A stretch of 64,000 nucleotides of DNA from Bacteroidales bacterium (GTDB lineage: Bacteria; Bacteroidota; Bacteroidia; Bacteroidales; F082). A program made the position numbers and the translations under genes. Where the stretch lies: NCBI GenBank assembly GCA_021647205.1, contig JAKIVD010000008.1:62001-126000 (forward strand). Direction: 5' to 3'. Each line of letters starts with the position of its first letter. Position 1 is the stretch's first letter. Of the stretch, positions 9,466-17,566 are shown piece by piece. Below the pieces are notes generated by a model. It did not search any database. It was not told the DNA's origin and was given only the letters and a program-made list of their open reading frames with translations.

Positions 9466-10209
9466 ATGCCGTTAGAAAAGATGAAATATGCACTCATTAC
9501 AGGAGGATCAGGAGGCATTGGAAGTGCCATCTGCATAAAACTGGCCCGGATGGGTTACAAAGTCCTTGTTCATTACCACAGCAACAAATCGGCGGCTGAA
9601 GAAGTCCTTGAAAACATCAGAAATGCAAAGGGGGACGGCGAGATCATTGGATTTGACGTAACGGATTTCGATGCGGTCAAACAGGCACTCACTACCTGGA
9701 AATCCAATCACGGACAGGACTACATTGCCGTACTGGTCAACAATGCCGGCACAACGCGGGATGCCCTCATGTTTTGGATGGAAAAAGAAGACTGGTCCCA
9801 GGTCATCGACACCAACCTGAACAGTTTTTTTTACGTAACCTCCCAATTGGTAAAAGACATGGTCATTCAGAAATTCGGGCGCATTGTCAATGTGGTTTCC
9901 CTGTCGGGACAAAAAGGTTTGCCGGGGCAAAGCAATTATGCCGCTGCCAAAGCGGGTGTGGTCGGCGCCACCAAATCGCTGGCCCAGGAAGTGGGCCGTA
10001 AAAACGTAACTGTCAATGCTGTCTCACCCGGCTACATCCAAACCGAAATGACCAAAGACCTTGACGAGAAACACCTCAGTCGGATGATTCCCGCCAATCG
10101 TTTCGGCACACCCGAAGAAGTCGCTGCGGTTGTCGGCTTCCTCGCTTCAGAAGAGGCCTCTTACGTAACCGGCGAAGTCATCAAGGTGAATGGTGGGCTT
10201 TATACCTAA
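9466..10209 (+). CDS. fabG: 3-oxoacyl-ACP reductase (FabG-like SDR)
   Basis: 247 residues from ATG 9466; a second in-frame ATG at 9481 (MKYALITGG) is equally possible. Short-chain dehydrogenase with the NAD(P) glycine motif TGGSGGIG near the N-terminus, the NNAG motif, and catalytic Tyr158 and Lys162 in SNYAAAKAG, preceded by the catalytic Ser in VVSLSG. It closes PGYIQTEMT and ends in VNGGLYT as FabG proteins do. It reduces the 3-keto group of an ACP-bound chain with NADPH. It starts 18 nt after the ammonia-lyase stop, so the two are co-transcribed. In this context it is the dedicated ketoreductase of the polyene chain and probably not the housekeeping fabG. Confidence 0.85.
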   Translation: MPLEKMKYALITGGSGGIGSAICIKLARMGYKVLVHYHSNKSAAEEVLENIRNAKGDGEIIGFDVTDFDAVKQALTTWKSNHGQDYIAVLVNNAGTTRDALMFWMEKEDWSQVIDTNLNSFFYVTSQLVKDMVIQKFGRIVNVVSLSGQKGLPGQSNYAAAKAGVVGATKSLAQEVGRKNVTVNAVSPGYIQTEMTKDLDEKHLSRMIPANRFGTPEEVAAVVGFLASEEASYVTGEVIKVNGGLYT

Positions 10210-10257
10210 GGCCAAAAGGGCATTCTGAATCCTAATTCACCAAACAGATAAATCTTC

Positions 10258-10265
10258 TATTTTTG
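10258..10265 (+). promoter_or_regulatory. Bacteroidota -7 box (TATTTTTG) for the ketosynthase gene
   Basis: Perfect TAnnTTTG element 38 nt upstream of the ATG at 10304; suggests an internal promoter in the cluster. Confidence 0.45.
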
Positions 10266-10303
10266 CACATTTGATGCAAATTTCAAAACCGTAACTTAAT
10301 TCA

Positions 10304-11527
10304 ATGAACAGGGTTGTCATTACCGGAATGGGTATTTATTCCACTATCGGAAAAAACCTGGAAGAGGTCAGGGATTCTCTTTATCATGGAAAATCGGGAA
10401 TTGTACTTGATCCCTACCGGAAAGAACTGCAATTCCGCTCGGGACTGACCGGTGCAATTGAAAGGCCAGTGCTAAAAGGTGTTTTGCCAAGAAGAATGCG
10501 TGTGGGCTTGCCCGAACAGGGAGAGTACGCCTACCTGGCCACCATGGAAGCCTTGCATCAGGCAAAAATGGATGAAGATTTCCTGACAGCGCATGAGGTA
10601 GGCATTCTTTACGGCAACGATAGTTCGGCTGTTCCCGTGGTTGAGGCCACCGATATTATTCGTGAAAAACAAGGCACTATGCGCATTGGTTCGGGCTCTA
10701 TTTTCCAGTCGATGAACTCAACCGTCACCATGAACCTCTCGGTGATATTAAAATTAAAAGGCATCAATTTTACGGTGAGCGCTGCTTGTGCCAGTGGCTC
10801 ACATTCTATCGGAATGGGTTATATCCTCATCAAACAGGGTATGCAGGATGCAATCATTTGTGGCGGGGCACAGGAAATTAATGCCTTATCCATGGGGAGT
10901 TTCGATGCGCTGAATGCTTTCTCCGTCCGGGAAGATGCGCCCCAAAAAGCATCCCGCCCTTTTGACAGGGACCGCGACGGGCTTGTTCCGAGTGGGGGCG
11001 CAGCAACGATTGTCCTGGAAAATTACGAGACCGCCATCCGAAGGGGTGCCCCAATTTTTGGCGAAGTGCTCGGCTACGGTTTCTCATCAAATGGCGAACA
11101 TATTTCCGTGCCCAATGTTGACGGCCCCAAACGTTCACTGGAAATGGCCCTTAAAGATGCCCGGGTACAGGCCACGGAGATTGATTACCTGAATGCGCAC
11201 GCTACATCAACACCTGTGGGGGACACGAACGAGGCACAAGCCATTTTTACCGTATTTAACCAGGGAAGGGTGCCCGTGAGCTCAACAAAATCGATGACCG
11301 GCCACGAAATGTGGATGGGCGGGACCAGCGAAGTGATATACTCCCTCATCATGGCCCACAATTCGTTCATCGCACCCAACATTAACTTTGAAAACCCTGA
11401 TGAACATTCTAAAAAACTAAATATTATCAGCAAAACAACTGAGCAGAAGATTCACACTTTTCTTTCCAACTCCTTTGGTTTCGGCGGCACGAATTCAACC
11501 CTGATCATCAGGAAACTCAAACGTTGA
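10304..11527 (+). CDS. Beta-ketoacyl-ACP synthase (FabF/KS-II-like)
   Basis: 407 residues, ATG at 10304 (MNRVVITGMG). Thiolase-fold condensing enzyme with the full KS-II triad: Cys162 in SAACASGSH, His299 in NAHATSTPVGD and His334 in SMTGHEMW, with the conserved Lys five residues before the last His. FGFGGTN near the C-terminus is the usual KS-II glycine loop. It extends an acyl-ACP by two carbons using malonyl-ACP. It is the only ketosynthase in the cluster; APE/flexirubin loci usually carry several, often with a chain-length-factor partner lacking the Cys. Placed between fabG and the ACP gene, it should be the polyene-elongating KS. Confidence 0.85.
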   Translation: MNRVVITGMGIYSTIGKNLEEVRDSLYHGKSGIVLDPYRKELQFRSGLTGAIERPVLKGVLPRRMRVGLPEQGEYAYLATMEALHQAKMDEDFLTAHEVGILYGNDSSAVPVVEATDIIREKQGTMRIGSGSIFQSMNSTVTMNLSVILKLKGINFTVSAACASGSHSIGMGYILIKQGMQDAIICGGAQEINALSMGSFDALNAFSVREDAPQKASRPFDRDRDGLVPSGGAATIVLENYETAIRRGAPIFGEVLGYGFSSNGEHISVPNVDGPKRSLEMALKDARVQATEIDYLNAHATSTPVGDTNEAQAIFTVFNQGRVPVSSTKSMTGHEMWMGGTSEVIYSLIMAHNSFIAPNINFENPDEHSKKLNIISKTTEQKIHTFLSNSFGFGGTNSTLIIRKLKR

Positions 11528-11613
11528 TCACAAGCTTTTGTTCTCAAAAGAATCACTGTAATGAACACATCCCGTTTATTCGATATATTGGTTTTTTCAA
11601 TCAATAAATGTGT

Positions 11614-11621
11614 TAATTTTG
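11614..11621 (+). promoter_or_regulatory. Bacteroidota -7 box (TAATTTTG) for the ACP gene
   Basis: TAnnTTTG match 27 nt upstream of the ATG at 11649, in an AT-rich 121-nt gap after the ketosynthase gene. Confidence 0.45.
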
Positions 11622-11648
11622 CAACTTGTTAATTCTGAATTTACGTAA

Positions 11649-11894
11649 ATGAACAAAGATATTGTTGTAGAAAAAGTCAATGATTTTTTAATTGACGAAT
11701 TCGAACTGGAGCAGGAACAACTGGTTCCCGATGCGTTAATGAAAGATGACCTGGATATCGAAAGCCTTGATTTTGTTGACATCGCGGTAATTATCGAGAA
11801 AGAGTTCGGGCTGAAAGTTACCAGTGAGCAAATGATCAAAATCAGAAAACTGGACGACCTGTACAACTTTATTTTAGAGTACTCCAAAAACTAA
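11649..11894 (+). CDS. Acyl carrier protein
   Basis: 81 residues, acidic, four-helix ACP pattern. The phosphopantetheine attachment Ser39 lies in DIESLDFVD, matching the ACP (D/E)SL motif, and helix II continues as IAVIIEKEFGLK. It carries the growing acyl or aryl-polyene chain as a thioester. The stop codon shares a base with the next ATG (TAATG), so it is translationally coupled to the acyltransferase. It is a specialised carrier and not the genome's main acpP, judged from context. Confidence 0.85.
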   Translation: MNKDIVVEKVNDFLIDEFELEQEQLVPDALMKDDLDIESLDFVDIAVIIEKEFGLKVTSEQMIKIRKLDDLYNFILEYSKN

Positions 11895-12805
11895 TGTCTT
11901 CGTGGAAAGGTAAAACCAGGGGCACCCTTGCCGGATACCGGTTTTTCGTTTTTATACTCAGGTATCCCGGGTTAAATTTTGCCTATTTTTTTCTCAGGTT
12001 CGTCGTGCTGTATTTTGTGCTTTTCGCCCCCAAAGCACGAAAACCTATGCTTTTCTATTTCAGGAACATCCATCATTTCAGCTACTTCAAATCCGTCGTT
12101 TTTCTTTTTAGGAATTTCTATCTTTTAGGCCAGGTACTGCTCGACAAAGTGGCGCTGCTGGCCGGCTTCAGCAACCAATTCACTTTCGATTTCGAAGGGG
12201 AATCACATATTCGTGATATGGCTGCCCGTTCAGGCGGGTTGCTGATTGGCGCCCACATGGGCAACTGGGAAATTGCCGGGCAATTGCTGGAGCGCATCGA
12301 AGCACCGGTCCATATTGTAATGGTTGAAGCAGAACACGAAAAAATAAAAGCCCTGCTCGACTCCACAATGGTGAAAAAGCAGATGAACATCATCGTTATC
12401 AGGGACGATTTTTCCCACATCTTTAAAATTAAAGAAGCCCTGCAACGCAACGAACTGGTTGCTATTCATGGCGACCGCTTTTTGCCCGGCAGCAAAACCA
12501 TGCGCTGTCAATTCCTTGGAAAGGATGCCGAATTCCCCACCGGGCCCTTTTACCTCGCTGTAAAATATGCCAAAGCCGTGTCTTTTGTTTCGGCTGTGAA
12601 GAAGACGAAAACACACTATCATTTTTTTGCCACACCGCCCAGGCTTTACAAAGCCGGAAACAACCCGAAATCGAAGGGGCAGCAAAGCGGGAAAATGCTC
12701 CTGGACTATGTGGCACAACTGGAAACTACCGTAAGGGCACATCCGGAGCAGTGGTTTAATTATTACTACTTTTGGGGTGAGCAAGAAACAGCAGAAAGGG
12801 GCTGA
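11894..12805 (+). CDS. LpxL/HtrB-like lipid acyltransferase
   Basis: 303 residues, beginning at the ATG that overlaps the ACP stop by 1 nt. Lysophospholipid-acyltransferase superfamily, lipid A acyltransferase branch: hydrophobic N-terminal segment (residues about 12-45) and the HX4E catalytic motif His121-Glu126 in GAHMGNWE, followed by HGDRFLPG about 80 residues later as the second conserved block. In lipid A synthesis these enzymes transfer an acyl chain from ACP to a lipid acceptor. Directly coupled to the ACP, it likely moves the polyene chain to a membrane lipid or glycerol-type acceptor. Substrate is inferred from context only. Confidence 0.8.
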   Translation: MSSWKGKTRGTLAGYRFFVFILRYPGLNFAYFFLRFVVLYFVLFAPKARKPMLFYFRNIHHFSYFKSVVFLFRNFYLLGQVLLDKVALLAGFSNQFTFDFEGESHIRDMAARSGGLLIGAHMGNWEIAGQLLERIEAPVHIVMVEAEHEKIKALLDSTMVKKQMNIIVIRDDFSHIFKIKEALQRNELVAIHGDRFLPGSKTMRCQFLGKDAEFPTGPFYLAVKYAKAVSFVSAVKKTKTHYHFFATPPRLYKAGNNPKSKGQQSGKMLLDYVAQLETTVRAHPEQWFNYYYFWGEQETAERG

Positions 12806-12881
12806 GAAATTATCAGGCTTTCCGGCCCCTGAACCCCGATCATTAAGGCTTGAGAGCACAGGATTAGAACCAGAAACCAAA

Positions 12882-13964
12882 ATGAAAAAAAGTATCGGAT
12901 CAGATAAAAAACCGGCTTTACAGGCCAAATTTGACGCGCAGAAAATCGCTTTTGCCCCCATCATGTTCCAGGCTGCCATGGCCCTGCGCGATCTCGGCAT
13001 CCTCGAGTACCTGATGAAAAACAGGCGAAAAGGGGCAACTATCGAAGAGACTTCCCGGGCTTTGGAGCTTTCCGTTTATGGGGTCAAGGTACTGCTGGAA
13101 GCGGGTTTGAGCCTGGAAATGGTACTGTTGGAAGACGGCAGGTTTTCGCTCACCAAGACGGGATATTTTATTTTAAGCGATGAGTTGACACGGGTCAATA
13201 TGGATTTTACGCAGGACGTGAATTACCTCGGCATGTTCAAATTACAGGACGCCATCAAAAACGGAAAACCTGAAGGCCTGAAAGTTTTTGGCAATTGGGA
13301 CACCGTTTATGAAGCCCTCGCAGAACTGCCGGCCAAAGTGAGGAAAAGCTGGTTTGCATTCGACCATTTTTATTCTGATTATGCTTTCCCCGAAGTCATG
13401 CCTTTTCTCTTTAGCGATAAACCGGAAACAATTCTCGATGTGGGCGGGAACACGGGGAAGTTTTCCATTTTTTGTGCCAGGCACAATGAAACCGTGAAAA
13501 TAACGATCCTGGACTTACCCGGTCAGGTAAAAGATGCCCTGAAAAACATTCGTGAAGAAGGGCTGGAAGACCGCATCTCAACGCACGCCCTCAACCTGCT
13601 TGACAACGCCATTCCTTTTCCGAAAAGTCACGACGCAATATGGATGAGCCAGTTTCTTGACTGCTTTTCACAGGACGAAATCCGGGGCCTGCTAAAACGT
13701 GCTTTCCATGCCCTGGATGAAAAAGGTTCGCTTTTTATACTGGAAACCTATTGGGACAAACAGGAATTCGAGGCATCTACCTACAGCCTGCACGCCACCT
13801 CCTTGTATTTTACGGCCATCGCCAACGGCAACAGCCAGATGTACCATTCAGACGACATGGTAAGACTGCTTGATCAATCCGGCTTTTATGTGGAAACCGT
13901 TTACGAAAACATCGGCGTAAGCCACACCTTGTTCAAGTGCAAAAGAAAAAATCAGCGGAACTGA
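12882..13964 (+). CDS. SAM-dependent methyltransferase (O-methyltransferase family 2-like)
   Basis: 360 residues from the ATG at 12882. The frame is open from a GTG at 12777 inside the preceding gene, but the extra 35 residues look low-complexity and the ATG is preferred. The N-terminal third is a winged-helix dimerisation domain (MALRDLGILEYL, LEDGRFSLTKTGYFIL), and the SAM-binding motif DVGGNTGKF starts at Asp186, followed by the acidic residue in ILDLPGQ. This is the layout of plant and bacterial small-molecule O-methyltransferases. In the cluster it probably methylates the aryl head group. C-methylation cannot be excluded from sequence. Confidence 0.75.
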   Translation: MKKSIGSDKKPALQAKFDAQKIAFAPIMFQAAMALRDLGILEYLMKNRRKGATIEETSRALELSVYGVKVLLEAGLSLEMVLLEDGRFSLTKTGYFILSDELTRVNMDFTQDVNYLGMFKLQDAIKNGKPEGLKVFGNWDTVYEALAELPAKVRKSWFAFDHFYSDYAFPEVMPFLFSDKPETILDVGGNTGKFSIFCARHNETVKITILDLPGQVKDALKNIREEGLEDRISTHALNLLDNAIPFPKSHDAIWMSQFLDCFSQDEIRGLLKRAFHALDEKGSLFILETYWDKQEFEASTYSLHATSLYFTAIANGNSQMYHSDDMVRLLDQSGFYVETVYENIGVSHTLFKCKRKNQRN

Positions 13965-13975
13965 AAACCAATTAA

Positions 13976-14740
13976 ATGTCGAAATTCCACGTACTGAATA
14001 TCGCCGGTATATTTTTGCTCCTCGTTATTTTTAGCGCCGGGCTTCCCTATTTATGGATTCTTCTTCTTGCCCTGCTTTATCTCGGCGGGCTTGTCGTCGG
14101 GGTGTTTTACATTCAGTTCGATTTCTTCCTGAAATCTTTAAACAAAGGGCAGACCGGAAAAAAGCAGATTGCCCTTACTTTTGATGACGGGCCCGAGGCT
14201 GAAACCACACCGAAAGTTATCGGCATATTGGCGAAACACCGGTTCAAGGCAACATTTTTCTGTGTTGGAAAAAAAGCGGAAAAACACCCTGATTTATTGA
14301 AGAAAATGGATGAGGCAGGCCACCTTGTTGCGAACCACAGCTATTCCCATTCGGTTCTTTTTGGCCTGTTCTCTTCAAAAAGAATGCTTAAAGAACTGAA
14401 ACTGACAACACGGCTTATTGAAAAGAATATCGGGAAGAAACCCAAATTATTCCGTCCGCCTTTTGGCGTAACCAACCCCACCCTTGCAAAAGTGTTGAGG
14501 GAAACACGCCTTATTTCCATTGGCTGGAGCCGGCGTTCACTCGATACGGTCAGCAGCACCGAAAAGGTGATCCGGAAACTTGAGAAGAAACTGGGCGCGG
14601 GGGATGTGGTGTTGTTTCACGACAAGCTCAGTAGCACACCTCAGATGCTCGAAGTTTTTCTTCCCTGGTTGCATGAAAATCATTTTGAAGTGGTTGGCCT
14701 GGATGAACTCTTAAAAATTGAACCCTATGAAAAAACATAG
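13976..14740 (+). CDS. Polysaccharide deacetylase-like (NodB homology, CE4) membrane protein
   Basis: 254 residues, ATG at 13976, 11 nt after the methyltransferase stop. Two hydrophobic segments in the first 45 residues anchor it in the membrane; the NodB domain follows with all CE4 motifs: TFDDGP (Asp70, Asp71), metal-binding His121 and His125 in NHSYSH, RPPFG, and the terminal LFHD. The family removes N- or O-acetyl groups from sugars using a divalent metal. Seen next to a glycosyltransferase in the same run, so deacetylation of a sugar or acyl decoration on the product is possible; this is inference. Confidence 0.8.
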   Translation: MSKFHVLNIAGIFLLLVIFSAGLPYLWILLLALLYLGGLVVGVFYIQFDFFLKSLNKGQTGKKQIALTFDDGPEAETTPKVIGILAKHRFKATFFCVGKKAEKHPDLLKKMDEAGHLVANHSYSHSVLFGLFSSKRMLKELKLTTRLIEKNIGKKPKLFRPPFGVTNPTLAKVLRETRLISIGWSRRSLDTVSSTEKVIRKLEKKLGAGDVVLFHDKLSSTPQMLEVFLPWLHENHFEVVGLDELLKIEPYEKT

Positions 14741-15371
14741 AATTTTTGTATTTTTATTTTGCCTCACAAGCGCCTTGACAGCGCAACAAGCAGGCAGTTT
14801 TACACGGGTACAGGATGCGGAAACCCTCAAAACGGAAATCAAAGATGTTTCGGAAAACACAAGTAGCATCCAGAGCGATTTCATCCAGGAAAAACACCTG
14901 ACCATGCTCAAAGAAGTCCTTATCAGCAATGGACGGTTTTTGTTCCGCAAAGAAAACGATGTGCGCTGGGAATATTTGTCACCCATCGATTATACCATCG
15001 TTATTTACAATGGTAAATTTACCATCCGGGACGGAAAAAAAATCAATGAATTTGATATCAGCTCCAATGCATTGTTTCAGCAAATCAACAAAATGATTGT
15101 TACGGCCATTCGTGGCGACTTTGTGGACAATCCCGAATTTGAGTCCTCCTTCTTTGCCAGTAACAAACAGTACCTTGTCAGGTTGAAGTCCGTAAACGAA
15201 CAGGTGGCCGAAATGCTGACGGGGATAGAAATCTATTTTAACCGTGAAACGCTGGCCGTTGAAGAGGTGAAATTTGTCGAGCCCGGCGAAGATTACACCC
15301 TTATTGTCTTTAAAAACCGGAAGCTGAATATTGAACTAACCGACAAACAATTTGAACTGAATGATGATTAA
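14727..15371 (+). CDS. LolA-like outer-membrane lipid/lipoprotein carrier
   Basis: 214 residues from the ATG at 14727, overlapping the deacetylase end by 14 nt; a TTG at 14718 is less likely. A signal peptide (MKKHRIFVFLFCLTSALTAQ) is followed by a LolA-type half-barrel: SIQSDFIQEKHLTML, then GRFLFRKENDVRWEYLSP, a region very like the LolA FxQ...G...pg...W.Y..P pattern. LolA carries acylated cargo through the periplasm. Aryl-polyene loci commonly hold such a LolA-like gene, thought to move the lipid toward the outer membrane. Here it is translationally coupled to both neighbours. Confidence 0.75.
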   Translation: MKKHRIFVFLFCLTSALTAQQAGSFTRVQDAETLKTEIKDVSENTSSIQSDFIQEKHLTMLKEVLISNGRFLFRKENDVRWEYLSPIDYTIVIYNGKFTIRDGKKINEFDISSNALFQQINKMIVTAIRGDFVDNPEFESSFFASNKQYLVRLKSVNEQVAEMLTGIEIYFNRETLAVEEVKFVEPGEDYTLIVFKNRKLNIELTDKQFELNDD

Positions 15372-15996
15372 AACAAATAACAGGTTGATAAAACCCATAT
15401 TGCTTGTTTACCTGTTGGCGATGGCATTTTCGGCCACTGCCCAGCCAGAAGGCATCAAGTTGTCGCAACCCTGGGTTTTCAGCAACAGTTTCACGAAGGC
15501 CCTTTACAAAGCGGAGCTGACAGCTTACGGCAACGACCTCAGCGGTTTGCTGTTTGTCAAACGGACAGGGGACGGTTTCCGGTTTATCTTCCTTTCAGAA
15601 ATCGGCCTGAAGTATTTTGATGTTGAAATAAACAGGAACAGGCAGGAATCCTACATCGTCCATTCCATGATGACCGCGCTGAAGCGCCAAGCCTTGTTGA
15701 CATTCTTTGAGACAACTTTCAGGATGCTGACGATGAGCTGGGGGGAACACAGGGAAAAATACAGTTTTGTCTGCGAAGGTTCGGGAAACAGGGTGCAGGT
15801 CATCAAAAGCAAAGAACACGGCAAGTTCCGTTTTGATTACCACCCGAATTTTGGTCAGGTGAGCCTGCTGTGGCATTATGGTGTATTCATCAAGAAGCTG
15901 ACCATCGAACCATCGGGTTATGATTACAAGTCGCCGCAGCTGATAGTAGCCGGACAAAAGAAAATTCAATTCCGCCTGGAACAAATCGAACAATAG
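15361..15996 (+). CDS. Secreted hypothetical protein of the pigment-lipid cluster
   Basis: 211 residues, starting at one of two adjacent ATGs (15361 or 15364) and overlapping the LolA-like stop by 11 nt. Signal peptide up to SATAQPEG (about residue 28). The mature part is beta-rich (GLLFVKRTGDGFRFIFLSEIG, YSFVCEGSGNRVQVIKS) with no motif I recognise. Tight coupling to the LolA-like gene suggests a periplasmic or outer-membrane partner, possibly a receptor analogous to LolB, but it has no lipobox cysteine. Function not known. Confidence 0.6.
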   Translation: MMIKTNNRLIKPILLVYLLAMAFSATAQPEGIKLSQPWVFSNSFTKALYKAELTAYGNDLSGLLFVKRTGDGFRFIFLSEIGLKYFDVEINRNRQESYIVHSMMTALKRQALLTFFETTFRMLTMSWGEHREKYSFVCEGSGNRVQVIKSKEHGKFRFDYHPNFGQVSLLWHYGVFIKKLTIEPSGYDYKSPQLIVAGQKKIQFRLEQIEQ

Positions 15997-16019
15997 GATG
16001 CCCCCCTTGCTGCAAGTGT

Positions 16020-16077
16020 CCACGCTTGGAGTATACTTTTTCATGAATCAGGAATGACCGGTTATTGTCAAGCGTGG
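16020..16077. repeat. Inverted repeat inside the cluster's intergenic gap
   Basis: CCACGCTTG at 16020-16028 is matched by its exact reverse complement CAAGCGTGG at 16069-16077, separated by 40 nt, in the 180-nt gap before the glycosyltransferase. No T-run follows. It could be a processing or regulatory hairpin, or chance. Confidence 0.4.
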
Positions 16078-16146
16078 GAGCTTCCAAGGCAGAAGCGGAT
16101 ACATGAAACAAAGCGAACTTTCCCAGAACACAAAACCCAAAAAGAT

Positions 16147-16154
16147 TAACTTTG
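16147..16154 (+). promoter_or_regulatory. Bacteroidota -7 box (TAACTTTG) for the glycosyltransferase gene
   Basis: TAnnTTTG match 22 nt upstream of the ATG at 16177. Confidence 0.45.
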
Positions 16155-16176
16155 CCCCTTTGTGAAAACCGCTTGA

Positions 16177-17409
16177 ATGAGTGAAGCCCCTTACGATAAA
16201 AGTATCTTTTCCGCGCAAAGGATCTGCGTTATTGTGCCCACTTTCAACAACGGCAAAACCATCACCGCTGTCATTCATGGCATTCAACAGTACACCGGCA
16301 ACATCATTGTGGTGAACGATGGTTCCACCGATGACACTTTACAGGTTCTGGCAAAGATGAAAGGGCTTGAAGTTGTTGGCTACGAAAAGAATGCCGGCAA
16401 GGGGTTCGCCATCCGCACCGGCTTTAAACATGCCCTTGAAAGAGGTTTCGACTACGCCATTACCATTGACTCCGACGGGCAGCATTTTCCTGATGACTTA
16501 CCTGTTTTTATCGAAAAACTGAAGACAGCTCCCAAGGCCGTCATTGTTGGTTCGCGGAATATCCAAACCGAAGGGATGCCTGCCAAAAATACCTTTGCCA
16601 ACAAATTTTCCAATTTCTGGTTTTGGGCCGAAACGGGATTGCGGCTGCCCGACACCCAGTCCGGTTTTCGGTTGTACCCCATAAAAGAGTACAGGAACAG
16701 CCGTTTCTACACCCGGAAATATGAATTTGAGGTTGAGGTGCTTGTCCGTTCTGCCTGGAGCAGCATCGATATTGTCCCCATCCCCGTCAGGGTTTACTAC
16801 CCCCCCGAAGGAGAACGCGTCAGCCACTTTCGGCCACTGCCCGATTTTGGCCGGATAAGTATCCTGAACACCGTACTCGTCCTCCTAACTTTTCTTTACA
16901 TTTTACCGCTGAAGGCCATAAAATACCTCGTCAACAACAAACTTACGGATGTGGTGAAGGAGCAGCTTGGCAAGCACAACGAAAACCCCTTCAAGATTGC
17001 ATCGGCGCTGGGTTTTGGGGTTTTCATGGGCATCGTTCCCATTTGGGGGTTTCAAATGCTGGCAGCCGCTTTCCTTGCCCATTTCCTCCGCCTCAACAAG
17101 GTGCTGGTGCTGCTTGCCTCCAACATCAGCATCCCGCCCATGATCCCCTTCATTATTTACTTCAGCTACAAAACCGGCGGACTGTTCGTGAACAACCCGC
17201 AAACATTTAATGCCGATACGCTTGCCCACCTCAAAGAGAAGGTAATGACCGGGCATTTTTATGATACACTGAACGAGTTTGGTTACAGCATTATCCAGTA
17301 CGTGCTTGGCAGTCTCGTATTTGGTTTTGTTCTCGGACTGTGCGTTTGGTTGATTTCTTGTTTAATTTTGAAAATTGCCGGGCTGATGAAAAAGGAACGG
17401 TTTGTTTAA
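16177..17409 (+). CDS. Family 2 glycosyltransferase with C-terminal DUF2062 membrane domain
   Basis: 410 residues. GT-A fold glycosyltransferase in residues about 10-230: IVPTFNNGKT, NDGSTDDT and the DxD-type IDSDGQH (nucleotide-sugar and metal binding). The C-terminal part (about 265-400) is a DUF2062 module with several membrane helices, starting NPFKIASALGFGVFMG and containing GIVPIWGFQ and ISIPPMIP. The family adds a sugar to a lipid or polyprenyl carrier. In this run it may glycosylate the aryl-lipid or prepare its acceptor. The same fusion is common in Bacteroidota pigment-lipid loci as far as I recall. Confidence 0.8.
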   Translation: MSEAPYDKSIFSAQRICVIVPTFNNGKTITAVIHGIQQYTGNIIVVNDGSTDDTLQVLAKMKGLEVVGYEKNAGKGFAIRTGFKHALERGFDYAITIDSDGQHFPDDLPVFIEKLKTAPKAVIVGSRNIQTEGMPAKNTFANKFSNFWFWAETGLRLPDTQSGFRLYPIKEYRNSRFYTRKYEFEVEVLVRSAWSSIDIVPIPVRVYYPPEGERVSHFRPLPDFGRISILNTVLVLLTFLYILPLKAIKYLVNNKLTDVVKEQLGKHNENPFKIASALGFGVFMGIVPIWGFQMLAAAFLAHFLRLNKVLVLLASNISIPPMIPFIIYFSYKTGGLFVNNPQTFNADTLAHLKEKVMTGHFYDTLNEFGYSIIQYVLGSLVFGFVLGLCVWLISCLILKIAGLMKKERFV

Positions 17410-17566
17410 ACCTTCAACCTCAAAGCAATGTTATTTTTCAAAAATAAATATCGTGCCGAGTCCATCCGGTTGAAGAACAGGGATTACGAATGGCATGCGA
17501 ATTAGTAAATACGTCAACAACAACCCCAAATAATTGGGTTGATGATACATTTCATTGACAAAACCG

